From Amycolatopsis sp. NBC_01480 (GTDB lineage Bacteria > Actinomycetota > Actinomycetes > Mycobacteriales > Pseudonocardiaceae), in the NCBI RefSeq assembly GCF_036227205.1, contig NZ_CP109442.1, forward strand, positions 10,006,920 to 10,070,919: 64,000 nt of DNA, written 5' to 3'. The position numbers and the translations under genes are program-made. Numbering within the stretch: position 1 is the stretch's first letter; each line of letters opens with the position of its first letter. Positions 7,477 through 16,635 of the stretch are shown piece by piece. Below the pieces are notes generated by a model. That model was not told the DNA's origin. It saw only the letters and a program-made list of their open reading frames with translations, and searched no databases.

Positions 7477-8051
7477 CCTCGATCTTTCATGGGGTTGTGG
7501 GGTTCGGTGGATGTTTCTGTGGTGGCCTAAATTTGGTCGGAAGCGGTGGTGTGGGCATGGTTGCGAGCCGGTTGTCGCATCGGCGGGCGGGGTCCGGGGG
7601 TCCTTGGTTGTCGGGGTGATGGGTGCGGAGTCAGTCAGGCCAGGGCGCTGCGCGCAGCCGGGTGAAGGCGTCCGCGAGGTGTTCGGCCCAGGGCCAGTCG
7701 CGGTCGAGATGCATGCTGTGCTTGCGGGCGGTGCGGGTGAGTTTCGCCGCGACCGCGCAGATCTTGTAGCGGAACGTCGCGGGTTCGCAGCGGGCCAGGT
7801 CATCGGTGAAGCACAGCGTCTGGGCCCAGGTGAGCAGGTCCGCGGCGGTCAGGGCCAGTTCCAGCCAGGCTTTGTTCTCGGCGTAGCCGCGGCAGGGCAG
7901 GTTGCGCAGGCCGGTGGCTTTGCCGCAGCGGATGCGGTCTTCGACGCGGGCGTGGGATCGGTGGTGGGTTTCGAGGTCGGCGAGTTGCCCGCCGGTGGTG
8001 TCGGTGATGAACGCGGTGAACTGAGGTTCCCCCCGAACAGTGGACAGGTCT

Positions 8052-8966
8052 TCAAGCAGCTTTCGCTGCGCCTGTCAGGGACTGTTCGTAGCACACAGGA
8101 TTGAGCATCCCGATAGCCGAGTGACGCCTCTCATTGTTGTACCGACCGATCCACTTGTCAACTGCAGCAACAAGTTCTGCCTTGACTGTGAACGTGTGGC
8201 GGTAAAAGTACTCGTGCTTGAACGTTGACCAGAACGATTCCGCGGGGCTGTTGTCCCAGCAGATACCGGTCTCACCCATCGACCGTTTCAACCCGTACCG
8301 GTCGCAGGCTCGCGCCGTCAACCCGGCCGTGAATTCCCCACCGCGATCGGAATGCAGCACTGTGCCGGCGACACCGCGGCTGCGGCAGGCCACCGCCGCG
8401 TCGATGGCCTCACAGACCATGTCAGCACCGATATGGTCGGCGACGATGTGCCCGAGCACGCGGCGGGAATGCCCGTCGCGGATCGCGCACAAGTACAGAT
8501 CACCCTCACCGCAGGTGAGGTAGGTGATGTCGGTCAGCCAGACCGCGTCGAGCTTGCCCTGGTCGAAGTTGCGTCGCACCAGATCCGGCGGAAACGACGC
8601 CGCCGGGTCAACCACCGTGGTGCGGACTTTGAAGGTGCGGGGACTGATGCCCTCGATCCCGATTCCGGCCATGATTGCCGCGACGGTTTTCTCGTTCACT
8701 GTTTCACCGCGTGCCCGTAGTTCGGCGGTGATCCGCGGGGACCCGTAGGTACCGTCGGACTCGGTGTGTACGTCGAGGATCTTCACCGCCAGATCAGCGC
8801 GGCGCTGCCGCCGGGGCGTCAACATCGTTGCTGCGGAACGTTTCATGTACGCGTAGTAGCCGGACGTCGAGACACCGAGCAGCCGCGCCATGCGCAGGAC
8901 AGAGAACCGTGTGCCCTCGGGTGGTGTGGAGCCGGCGGGCTCGTCGGGGCCGGCGTACTTCGCCAT
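8052..8966 (-). CDS. IS3-family transposase OrfB (DDE integrase)
   Basis: 304 aa. An N-terminal HTH_21-like region (about 20-75, LRMARLLGVSTSGYYAYMKR) precedes the retroviral-integrase core. The catalytic triad is visible as D in WLTDITY (near 145), D in LHSDRGGEF (near 208) and E in SPAESFWSTFK (near 244). The ATG overlaps the OrfA stop (TGATG), so translational coupling or programmed frameshifting can yield the fused transposase usual in IS3. Intact; differs from copy 2 at FTVKAE (Lys) versus FTVEAE (Glu). Confidence 0.92.
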   Translation of the reverse strand: MAKYAGPDEPAGSTPPEGTRFSVLRMARLLGVSTSGYYAYMKRSAATMLTPRRQRRADLAVKILDVHTESDGTYGSPRITAELRARGETVNEKTVAAIMAGIGIEGISPRTFKVRTTVVDPAASFPPDLVRRNFDQGKLDAVWLTDITYLTCGEGDLYLCAIRDGHSRRVLGHIVADHIGADMVCEAIDAAVACRSRGVAGTVLHSDRGGEFTAGLTARACDRYGLKRSMGETGICWDNSPAESFWSTFKHEYFYRHTFTVKAELVAAVDKWIGRYNNERRHSAIGMLNPVCYEQSLTGAAKAA

Positions 8967-9298
8967 CAGATCGAACCTCGCGGGTTCTTCTGCATCGCGG
9001 CAAAGTACGCCGACGCTTTTACCAAGAACGCGTTGTCCTTCTCCAGCTCGGCCACCTGCCTGCGCAATCGCAGCAGTTCGGCTTGCTCTGCAGCTTCCAG
9101 GGGTTTCTCGCCGTGGACCCCGGCGGCGGCGATCCTCCGCCGTTCGTCTTTGACCCAGACACTGAACATCCCCGGATCGATCCCCAGCTCACGGGCAACC
9201 TCGGCGATCGTGCGGTCGGAGTCGATCACACGATGCGCAGCCTCAATCTTGTACTCGGCCGTGTACGACCGACGCTTACGAGGAGGCATAACGGACAT
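8966..9298 (-). CDS. IS3-family transposase OrfA
   Basis: 110 aa. Residues about 8-55 are the helix-turn-helix (SYTAEYKIEAAHRVIDSD, VARELGIDPGMFSVW) that binds the terminal repeats. Residues about 70-95 are a leucine-zipper coiled coil (LLRLRRQVAELEKDNAFL). Starts at ATG after an AAGGATGTCCGTT leader inside the element's end. Identical in sequence to the copy at 55301-55633. Confidence 0.92.
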   Translation of the reverse strand: MSVMPPRKRRSYTAEYKIEAAHRVIDSDRTIAEVARELGIDPGMFSVWVKDERRRIAAAGVHGEKPLEAAEQAELLRLRRQVAELEKDNAFLVKASAYFAAMQKNPRGSI

Positions 9299-10463
9299 CC
9301 TTCCAGCAGGACCGCAGTCCTGCTAGCTCGGTGTCCACCGCCCAGGGGGAACCTCAAACCGGTGCCCGTCGGTGTCGGTGAACCGTAGCTGAGCACCGGG
9401 GTGTGGTCGTTCCCGGCGGATGATGACCCGTGCACCAGTTGGCCATGTCGTCAGGTCGAGCATGTCGGTGATCTCGGCGACCCATGCCCCCTTGCGTGGC
9501 CGGCCGTCGAGGTCGTAGGCCGGGACCCACGCGTCGGCGGGAATGACGAGGACCGCGGCCTGGACCTCGGCGGCGATGGAGAACCCGAGGGAGAAGCCGC
9601 ATCCCGCGGCGCGCACGGCAGCGGCGAAGGCGTGGGTCGCGCCGGCGGCGTCGGTCCGCACCACCACGCGGGGCGTCTCGGGATCATCGGGGATGGGCCG
9701 GGCGTGAGCGGGCAGCGCGGCCAGGGCCATGGTGAGGATCTCGATATGGTCAGCGGCGGTGTTCGACCCGGCCCGGCCGGGCCGCAGGATCCCGGCCAGC
9801 GCTTCCCCACCGGCAACGTCGGGGCGGTCCAGGTAGGCCAGCAGCGGGTGGAACCCAAACGTCTTCTTCCAGGTTTTCGCCGCGTTCTCTTTCTCGCTGT
9901 GCGCGATGGTGATCATCGCGTCGATGTCGATCACCAACCCGTCCTCGATATCGGGACCGGCTCCGGCGGCCCAGGCCCGTTCCCGCGCGCTCGCGCGGAC
10001 CGCGCGCAGCCGGGTGAGGTGTTCCTCGTCGACCCGGTCCAGGACCCGCCACGCGGTGGCATCGCTGGCCACCGGCCCGAACAATTTGTCCTGGTCCCGC
10101 AGCGTCGCCAGATGCGCGAGTGCGTCACCGCCGTCGGCGATCATCACCGACAGATCAGCCAGCACCCGCCCCGGAAGATGGACCGGCATCCCGTCGTAGG
10201 TGTCGAGAAGCGCTTCCGACCAGCCGGTTCCCAGACCGGTGTTGATCGTCAGCTCCCGCAGCAGCGCCACCCCGGCCCGAGACACCAGACCCGCACCGTC
10301 CGCGGTGACCTCGACCCGCGACTGCTTGCTATCCTGCACCAAGGGAGTGCCTTCCTGCTCGTGGAACCTGATGTCTTCGCAAACACCATTTTCCCTTACA
10401 AGACAGGCACTTCCTCCATTTCAAACCCTGATTTACATCACACTGCGCGAAAGACCCAGGCTA

Positions 10464-10690
10464 GTGTCTCGTAAATCTGAGGGGTTTACTTGGCGTTGTT
10501 GTCGACAAGCTTCTTGATGTTGGTCTGTACGAGCCTGACCTTGGCCAAGATCTCTTCGGCCGTGGCGGTCCAGGCGAAGGGCGCGGCGGTGGCGTTCCAG
10601 TGCGCGATCTAGTCGCGGATCTGGGCGATGAGGACCTTCACCGAGCTGAACGTGCCTCGCCGGATGGACTGGAGAGTGATGATCCGCCTC
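10464..10690 (-). pseudogene. Decayed 3' end of an IS630-family element
   Basis: It begins with the terminal repeat GTGTCTCGTAAATC after a TA target (10462-10463) and continues with a diverged copy of the C-terminus of the IS630 transposase at 10812-11906 (AKVRLVQTNIKKLVDNNAK on the minus strand). It has an in-frame TAG in the region equal to RDYIIHW, and homology ends near 10690. The stretch 10691-10787 holds nothing I can name. Confidence 0.75.
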
Positions 10691-10789
10691 CGCCGAGCAT
10701 CGCGCATCCCAGCGCGAGTGCGCCGACATGCGCCACATCCAGTTTCACCGCCCGTCAGCGTAACGCGAGCAACTCTCGACCCGCACCTA

Positions 10790-11950
10790 GTGTCTCGTGA
10801 TTCTGTTGGCTTTACTTAGTGTTGTTGTCGACGAGTTTCTTGATGTTGGCTTGGACGAGGCGGACTTTGGCGAGGATGTCCTCGGTGGTGGCGGTCCAGG
10901 TGAACGGTGTGGCGTCGGTGTTCCAGTGGATGATGTAGTCGCGGATCTGCTTGATCAGGACTTTGACGCTGGTGAAGGTGCCGCGGCGGATGGACTGGCG
11001 GGTGGCGATGCTGAACCAGGTTTCGATCTGGTTGAGCCAGGAGGAACCTTTGGGGGTGAAGTGGAAGCGCACGTGCGGGTTTTTCTCCAGCCACGCCATG
11101 ACGTCGGGCGTGGTGTGGGTGGACAGGTTGTCCAGGACGACGTGGATCTCGGTGCCCGCGTGAGGTTTCACCGCCTTCTTGAGGAAGGCGAGGAAGTCGG
11201 CACCGTTGCGGGTGGGGGTGCACTCGCCGAACACCTCTCCGGTGCTCACGTTGAGTGCGGCGAACAGGTTCGTGGTGCCGTGCCGGACGTAGTCGTGGGT
11301 GCGTTTCTCGCTCGCGTCGAACTCGATCGGCAGCAGCGGCTGAGTGCGGTCCAAGGCCTGGATCTGGGTCTTCTCGTCGATCGAGAGCACCACGGCCCCG
11401 CCCGGCGGGTCGAGATACAGCCCGACGATGTCAGCGACCTTCTCGGCGAAGGCCGGGTCCTTGCTGATCTTGAACGTGCCCTGACGATGCGGCTTCAACC
11501 CGTTCTCGCGCCACAGCTTCGCCACGTAATGATGCGACACCGACACCCCCTCAGTGCGCGTGATGAACACGGCCATCTCCCGGCTCGACCAGTGCGACAA
11601 CCCCAACTCACCAGGCGGACTGGTGCGCGTGGCCGCCAGGATCCGGGCCCGGATCGACGCTGGAACCTGCTCCCGGCCAGCCCCACGCGGCCGCTCCAGC
11701 AACCCCGCGATCCCTTCGGTGCCATAGCGGGACAACCAGAAATTCACCGTCGGCCGCGACACCCCCGCCAACGCCGCGATCTCCTGCTTCTGCCGCCCCT
11801 CCGCCCACCACAACACGATCCGCGCCCGCGTCGCCACCGACGCCGGCACGTCCGAACTGTTCACCAGCGCCCGCAACTCAGCACGCTCGTCCACCGTCAA
11901 CTCCATCCGACAAGTAGACCACACGTAAACTAAACAGCATCACACGACAC
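10790..11950 (-). mobile_element. IS630-family element, intact
   Basis: Imperfect inverted ends start GTGTCTCGTGATTCTGTT at the left and GTGTCGTGTGATGCTGTT on the opposite strand at the right. They are flanked by the duplicated TA target (10788-10789 and 11951-11952) that marks this family. It contains one complete transposase gene. Confidence 0.88.
10812..11906 (-). CDS. IS630-family transposase
   Basis: 364 aa from MELTVDERAEL. The N-terminal helix-turn-helix region (about 30-60, KQEIAALAGVSRPTVNFWL) is followed by a linker helix domain and the DDE core: D in VLSIDEKTQ (near 195), D in HVVLDNLSTH (near 275) and E in LNQIETWFS (near 315). Length and motif order match complete IS630/Tc1-type transposases. 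No frameshift or stop is seen, so the element is potentially active. Confidence 0.92.
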   Translation of the reverse strand: MELTVDERAELRALVNSSDVPASVATRARIVLWWAEGRQKQEIAALAGVSRPTVNFWLSRYGTEGIAGLLERPRGAGREQVPASIRARILAATRTSPPGELGLSHWSSREMAVFITRTEGVSVSHHYVAKLWRENGLKPHRQGTFKISKDPAFAEKVADIVGLYLDPPGGAVVLSIDEKTQIQALDRTQPLLPIEFDASEKRTHDYVRHGTTNLFAALNVSTGEVFGECTPTRNGADFLAFLKKAVKPHAGTEIHVVLDNLSTHTTPDVMAWLEKNPHVRFHFTPKGSSWLNQIETWFSIATRQSIRRGTFTSVKVLIKQIRDYIIHWNTDATPFTWTATTEDILAKVRLVQANIKKLVDNNTK

Positions 11951-12056
11951 TAGCACTATCAACTGAATCCGGCGGCGCGGAGGCCGACCGCCTGCTCTTC
12001 GGTTCCGGAGAGCCGCCACGCCGTTCGTGTCGATGCGATGCGCTACCCCGCCACGG

Positions 12057-13700
12057 TCAGCGTCGCCTGCCCTCCGACCAGTTGCTTTTGTCACCTGCAG
12101 CATGGACGGCGAGGTGCACGGCGAGTCGATGGTCGGGTTGGGTGAGGTCGACGGGCAGCAGTCGCTGGATCTTCTCGAGGCGGTTGAGGATGGTGTTGCG
12201 GTGCACGTCGAGCGCCGCGCCTGCCGCGGTGGCCGACGACTCGTTGTCGAGGTAAACCCGCAGGGTGCGGATGAGCTCGCCGTCGGGATCGCCTGCCTGC
12301 AACGGTTCGAGCAGGGCCGCGACCACCTCGCCGAGCGGACCGCTGGTGTACCAGGCGATGAGCAGCCGTTTGACGCTGCTGGTCTCGACGTGCTCGACCG
12401 GGGCTGCGGCCTCGATGGTGTGGGCGAGCATGCAGGCCTGGTCGGCTTCCTGGAGCGAGCGGCCGAGCCCGCCGATGCCTTGATGGGCGCCACCGATGCC
12501 TGCGCAGAGGCGCAGTGGGGATTCGGTGCGCTCCACCTCGAGCAGTGCGCGCCGCACCGTTCTGGCCTGCTCGCCCGCGGCGCGCACGGTGGGTTCGGCC
12601 TCCGTCGTCATCCAGAACGCCCAGCCAGAAGGGCGCTCGACGAGCCGAGCCTGCACGTCGTGAGCCTTGAGCGCGCCTTCCACCAGCGCTGCGACGCCAC
12701 CAGGACCCGTGGGGTCGCCGACCGACCGGACGGCGACGTACACAGCCGAGTGCCAGCCCGCCAGCCGCCAGCCGAGACTCGTCGCCTGCTCGACCGCGCG
12801 CTGCCGCGGAGTTTCAGGATGTTCGAGCAGTTCGGCGAGCAGCAGGGTGCGGTGCCGGCTCTCGCGTTCGAACACGACGGAGCGCTCTGCGAGGTAGGCG
12901 GTGAACGCGATGGCTGCGACGGCGAGGCTCTGCGCGCAGCCGTCACGGACGTGATCGGAGGATTCCGACGGCAGCCGCGCCGCCAGCCAGAGACCGGGCG
13001 ATGAGGCGGCAGCCACGGTTGCGGACTGCACGAGCAGCAGCTCATCGGTGTCCCACAGGGTACGGGCGGTGTGTCCGCCCGGTGCAGCGGCGAACTCCGC
13101 GAAGCCGGCGCGAAGCGCACCGGTCAACGCCGGTAGGTCGCCCGCGATCACCTGCCCGTCGGAGTCGACGAGCCCGACCGGGTGCCGCAGTGCGCCGGCA
13201 AGCCGTTCCAGCAGTTCGCCGGAGTCCGCGGGCAGGCTCGACATGGCCGCGATCGTCGCCCTGAGCAGTTTCGCGCCGGCGATCGTGGGTGCGCGGACGT
13301 GCGGCTCGAGCGCGGCGACAACGCCGCTGACCTCCACATGGTCGAGCAGCACGATCGGCACCCGGAACTTCGCGGCGAGCCGCTGGGTCGCGAGTGGCAT
13401 GGGGATCGACGGGTGCTGGGCGACGATGCCGGCGATCTGTGCGCGGAAGGCGATGCGGATCGCCAGGTCGACCTCGACCTCCTCGGCGCGGAGCTGACTG
13501 CGGTCGAACACGACCATGGCCCCCGCCGGCAGGGTCGCGATCGCCCGGGCCGTGGTGCCGGGCACGACGACGCTCACCCGCCTGCCGGTCGCCTCGTCAC
13601 CGCCGAGCACTTCCGTGGCCGGCAAGGCACCGCGCGCGAGCAGCTGCCCCACCGTCACGGACTCTCCATGCTCCGTCGATCCATCTTGTGCGATTCGCAT
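12057..13700 (-). CDS. PucR-family transcriptional regulator
   Basis: 547 aa. The ATG at 13700 follows CGGAG. The N-terminal PucR ligand domain is at about 10-130 (VTVGQLLARGALPATEVLGG), a GGDEF-like central region at about 300-420, and the C-terminal PucR helix-turn-helix near 485-540 (LDNESSATAAGAALDVHRNT, then RLEKIQRLLPVDL). Such proteins control purine, allantoin and other nitrogen-ring catabolic genes. It is divergent from the racemase and hydantoinase operon that starts at 13819, so it is the probable regulator of that operon, with the compound or an intermediate as effector (inference). Confidence 0.9.
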   Translation of the reverse strand: MRIAQDGSTEHGESVTVGQLLARGALPATEVLGGDEATGRRVSVVVPGTTARAIATLPAGAMVVFDRSQLRAEEVEVDLAIRIAFRAQIAGIVAQHPSIPMPLATQRLAAKFRVPIVLLDHVEVSGVVAALEPHVRAPTIAGAKLLRATIAAMSSLPADSGELLERLAGALRHPVGLVDSDGQVIAGDLPALTGALRAGFAEFAAAPGGHTARTLWDTDELLLVQSATVAAASSPGLWLAARLPSESSDHVRDGCAQSLAVAAIAFTAYLAERSVVFERESRHRTLLLAELLEHPETPRQRAVEQATSLGWRLAGWHSAVYVAVRSVGDPTGPGGVAALVEGALKAHDVQARLVERPSGWAFWMTTEAEPTVRAAGEQARTVRRALLEVERTESPLRLCAGIGGAHQGIGGLGRSLQEADQACMLAHTIEAAAPVEHVETSSVKRLLIAWYTSGPLGEVVAALLEPLQAGDPDGELIRTLRVYLDNESSATAAGAALDVHRNTILNRLEKIQRLLPVDLTQPDHRLAVHLAVHAAGDKSNWSEGRRR

Positions 13701-13818
13701 AGAGATCAACTCCGAATTGAGCAGACTGCCTAGTGACAGCCATTGTGTGGTGCGGTTCACTTCCTGGCAACGAGGAGCTGCGCATCGCCCCGAGATCGCA
13801 AGTCCGGTTGGAGTGCCC

Positions 13819-14538
13819 ATGAAGCTGTCTGTCGTCCTTCCCATCATCACCGAGACCTTCGTCGAGCCCGTCCGTCAGGAAGTCACTGGACTGGTCGCGC
13901 CGGGCACCGACGTCGAGGTCCGCCTCCTCGCGCACGGACCGGCGTCGATCGAGTCGCGTTACGACGAGGTCCTTGCCGGGCCGGCGATCCTCGCCGAGGT
14001 CGAAGCTGCCGCTGCCGATGGCGCCGACGCCGTGTTCGTCAACTGTTTCGGTGATCCCGCTGTCCACGCCGCCCGCGAGCTGGTCGACATCCCGGTGGTG
14101 GGCGGATACGAGCCCGCGATGCTCACCGCGATGTCGCTCGGCGACCGCATCGGGATCGTCACGGTGCTGCCCAACGTGGTGCCGCTGATCCATCACCTGG
14201 CCCGTCAGCACGGCCTTGCGGACCGGTGTGGTCCGGTGCGCGTCGTCGACCTGCCGGTGCTCGCCCTCCACAGCCAGGACGAGCTTCTCCGCCGGCTCGT
14301 CGAGCAGGCATCCGATGCCGTGTCCCGGCAGGAAGCGGACGTGATCGTGCTGGGTTGCACAGGGATGCTCGGCGTCGCTGCGGCTGTTCAGGAGGCGCTG
14401 GCGCAGGGTGGCACCCACATCCCGGTCATCGACCCCACCGCGGCTGCAGTGGGGTGGCTGGAGCACCTCGTCCGGCTGGGGGCGCGGCCGAGCCGCACGA
14501 CCTACCAGAAGCCGCCCGCGAAAGCGCGGATCGCCTGA
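13819..14538 (+). CDS. Asp/Glu/hydantoin racemase family protein
   Basis: 239 aa. Two cysteines expected of the family are present: VFVNCFGDPAV (near residue 76) and VIVLGCTGMLGV (near 180), the acid/base pair of cofactor-independent racemases. The N-terminus KLSVVLPIITE and GGYEPAMLTAM match hydantoin racemase-like members. It would interconvert enantiomers of a 5-substituted hydantoin or a related acid before ring opening. It is the first gene of the plus-strand operon; HyuA starts 39 bases after its stop. Substrate not evident from sequence. Confidence 0.85.
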   Translation: MKLSVVLPIITETFVEPVRQEVTGLVAPGTDVEVRLLAHGPASIESRYDEVLAGPAILAEVEAAAADGADAVFVNCFGDPAVHAARELVDIPVVGGYEPAMLTAMSLGDRIGIVTVLPNVVPLIHHLARQHGLADRCGPVRVVDLPVLALHSQDELLRRLVEQASDAVSRQEADVIVLGCTGMLGVAAAVQEALAQGGTHIPVIDPTAAAVGWLEHLVRLGARPSRTTYQKPPAKARIA

Positions 14539-14577
14539 CGCTCGACACACAGTTTTCTGATCGAAAGCGAGAGTTCG

Positions 14578-16635
14578 ATGGGTTACACGGTTGCGATCGA
14601 CGTGGGTGGCACGTTCACCGACTTCGTGGCATCGGATGGGTCCGAGCTGTTCACCGGGAAGGTGTCGTCGCGACCCAACGACGAGGCCGCCGCAGTCCTG
14701 GAGGCGGTGGACGCCATTGCCGCACACTTCGGACGGGACGCGGCGGGGCTGTTGAAGGAGACAGATTTCGTCATTCTCGGCACGACGGTCGTCACCAACG
14801 CCATGCTGGAGTACGACGGCGTGCCGACCGGGCTGATCACGACCAAGGGGTTCCGTGACACTCTCGAGCTGCGTCGCGGCTACCGCGAGGACCTGTTCGA
14901 CCTGTCCCTGCCCGCGCCGCACCCGATCGTGCGGCGGAGGTTCCGCAAGGGCGTCACTGAGCGGGTCGACTACGCCGGTCGGGTCGTGACCCCGCTCGAC
15001 GAAGACGAGGTTCGCACGGCAGTCCGCGAACTCAAGGCAGCCGGTATCGAGTCGATCGCGGTCTGCCTGTTGTTCTCCTTCGTCAACGACGCGCACGAAC
15101 GGCGCATCGCGGAGATCATCGCCGAGGACTACCCGGAGTGCTTCGTCACGCTCTCCTGCGACGTGCTCCCGCAGGTCCGTGAGTTCGAACGGGTCTCGAC
15201 GACGGTCGTGAACGCCTACACCAGCCCGCTGCTGAAGAACTACCTGCACAGGCTCGACGTCGGACTGCGCGACGCAGGCTTCTCCGGCTCGTTGCTCGTC
15301 GTGCAGTCCAACGGCGGGATCATGGACGTCGGCTACTCGGCGGAGCACGGTGTCGACGCCGTGTTGTCCGGGCCGGCCGGTGGCGTGGTCGCTGCGGTCG
15401 CGGTCGGGGAACGCTCCGGCTACCGCAACATCATCACCGCGGACATGGGCGGCACCAGCTACGACGTCTGCCTGATCCACGACGGCAAGCCCCAGGTCGG
15501 CGTCGAGAACTGGATCAGCCGCTACCGGGTGGCCGTGCCCTTGGTCGACATCCACACCATCGGTGCAGGTGGCGGCTCCATCGCCTGGGTCGACGATGCA
15601 GGTGCGTTGCGGGTCGGCCCGGAGAGCGCGGGGGCCACCCCCGGCCCTGCCTGTTACGGACGTGGCGGCACCCGCCCAACCGTGACCGACGCGAACCTGG
15701 TGCTCGGCTACATGGACCCCGACCGGTTCATGGGGGGCAAGATGGCGCTCGATCGAGGGGCCGCGGTAGCGGCGCTGGAGAAGCACGTCGCCCAGCCGAT
15801 GGGGATCTCGCCGACCGACGCCGCGATCGGCGTCTTCCGGATCGCGAACAGCGGCATGTCCAACGCCCTGCGCTACGTGTCGGTCTCCCGCGGCCGCGAC
15901 CCCCGCGATTACGCGCTGATGGCGTTCGGCGGCGCCGGCGCGATCCATGCCGGGGTCCAGGCCGCCGACCTGGGGATCAAGACGGTGCTGGTGCCACGCA
16001 ACGCATCCGTCCTGAGCGCGTTCGGCGGTATGGTCGCGGATTTCAAGGTCTCCCGCGTGCAGACATTCCTGCGGTCGATGGAGGCGGTTGGCGCGGAGGA
16101 GCTGTCCGCGACCTTCCTCGCCATGCAGGAAGAGGCGGAACGGCTACTGCCGGCCACCGCCTCGGTGCGGCTGGAGCGCTACCTCGACCTGCGGTACGAG
16201 GGGCAGGTGCAAGAGGTCATCGTGGCCCTCAACACCCGCACCCGTCGCATCTCGGCGGTCAACCTGTCGCGGGCGGTCAGGGATTTCCACGACCAGCACG
16301 AGACCCTCTTCGGCCACAAGCGGCCCGACCAGCCCGTACAGATCGTGTCGGTGCGGTTGGAGATGACCGGGCTGCGCCACATGGACAACCTCAGCGTGCC
16401 CCGCAAGTTCGCCCAGGAGGACCCCGCCGATGCGCTGGTGGGCACGCGGCCGGCCTACTTCGAGGGCCGCGGGTTCATCGAGGCCCCGATCTACGACGGC
16501 GCACTGATCGAGCCCGGCTACGTGATCGCAGGGCCCGCGGTCATCCACGAGCCCGGTACGACCATCGTGATCTGCGACGGCCAGGAGGCCATGCTCGACC
16601 AGCACGAGACCTACGTCGTCGAGGTCGTGAACTGA
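14578..16635 (+). CDS. hyuA: Hydantoinase/oxoprolinase subunit A (HyuA family)
   Basis: 685 aa, full family length. The N-terminal ATPase-like domain begins TVAIDVGGTFTDFVASDG (phosphate-binding loop, residues 3-20). A second nucleotide site is ADMGGTSYDVCLI (near 300), and the conserved GAGGGSIAWVD and SAGATPGPACYGRGG follow near 330-360. The C-terminal beta domain carries EPGYVIAGPAVIHEPGTT. Members use ATP to phosphorylate an amide or enol carbonyl, driving ring opening (N-methylhydantoin, oxoproline, caprolactam) or carboxylation (acetone, acetophenone). It overlaps the HyuB start by one base (TGATG), so A and B are translationally coupled. Confidence 0.92.
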   Translation: MGYTVAIDVGGTFTDFVASDGSELFTGKVSSRPNDEAAAVLEAVDAIAAHFGRDAAGLLKETDFVILGTTVVTNAMLEYDGVPTGLITTKGFRDTLELRRGYREDLFDLSLPAPHPIVRRRFRKGVTERVDYAGRVVTPLDEDEVRTAVRELKAAGIESIAVCLLFSFVNDAHERRIAEIIAEDYPECFVTLSCDVLPQVREFERVSTTVVNAYTSPLLKNYLHRLDVGLRDAGFSGSLLVVQSNGGIMDVGYSAEHGVDAVLSGPAGGVVAAVAVGERSGYRNIITADMGGTSYDVCLIHDGKPQVGVENWISRYRVAVPLVDIHTIGAGGGSIAWVDDAGALRVGPESAGATPGPACYGRGGTRPTVTDANLVLGYMDPDRFMGGKMALDRGAAVAALEKHVAQPMGISPTDAAIGVFRIANSGMSNALRYVSVSRGRDPRDYALMAFGGAGAIHAGVQAADLGIKTVLVPRNASVLSAFGGMVADFKVSRVQTFLRSMEAVGAEELSATFLAMQEEAERLLPATASVRLERYLDLRYEGQVQEVIVALNTRTRRISAVNLSRAVRDFHDQHETLFGHKRPDQPVQIVSVRLEMTGLRHMDNLSVPRKFAQEDPADALVGTRPAYFEGRGFIEAPIYDGALIEPGYVIAGPAVIHEPGTTIVICDGQEAMLDQHETYVVEVVN

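Larger units (their letters stand above)
8022..9356 (-). mobile_element. IS3-family element, copy 1
   Basis: 1335 bp with imperfect inverted repeats beginning TGAGGTTCCCCC and a 3-bp direct repeat AAC (8019-8021, 9357-9359). It carries two overlapping genes. An almost identical copy lies at 55243-56577 in the opposite orientation; I see two base differences, one silent and one changing Lys to Glu in orfB. Confidence 0.93.
7631..10342 (-). pseudogene. IS1380-family transposase split by IS3 insertion
   Basis: N-terminal part 10342-9357, C-terminal part 8018-7631. Joining them and dropping one copy of the AAC duplication restores an uninterrupted frame of 457 codons that reads DGHRFTAFIT across the join. 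The N-part has the DDE-type core typical of the family (for example DIEDGLVIDIDAMI and VVVRTDAAGATHAF). The C-part has THHRSHARVEDRIRCGK, the E-containing family motif, and ends in APWPD. Apart from the insertion no other damage is seen, so precise loss of the IS3 would restore it. Confidence 0.88.
7477..10460 (-). mobile_element. IS1380-family element, interrupted by an IS3-family element
   Basis: Ends are inverted repeats CCTCGATCTTTC (7477-7488) and, on the opposite strand at the right end, CCTGGGTCTTTC. Both sides are flanked by the direct repeat CTAG (7473-7476 and 10461-10464). Removing the nested IS3 (8022-9356) and one 3-bp duplicate leaves about 1646 bp, normal for IS1380. Confidence 0.85.
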
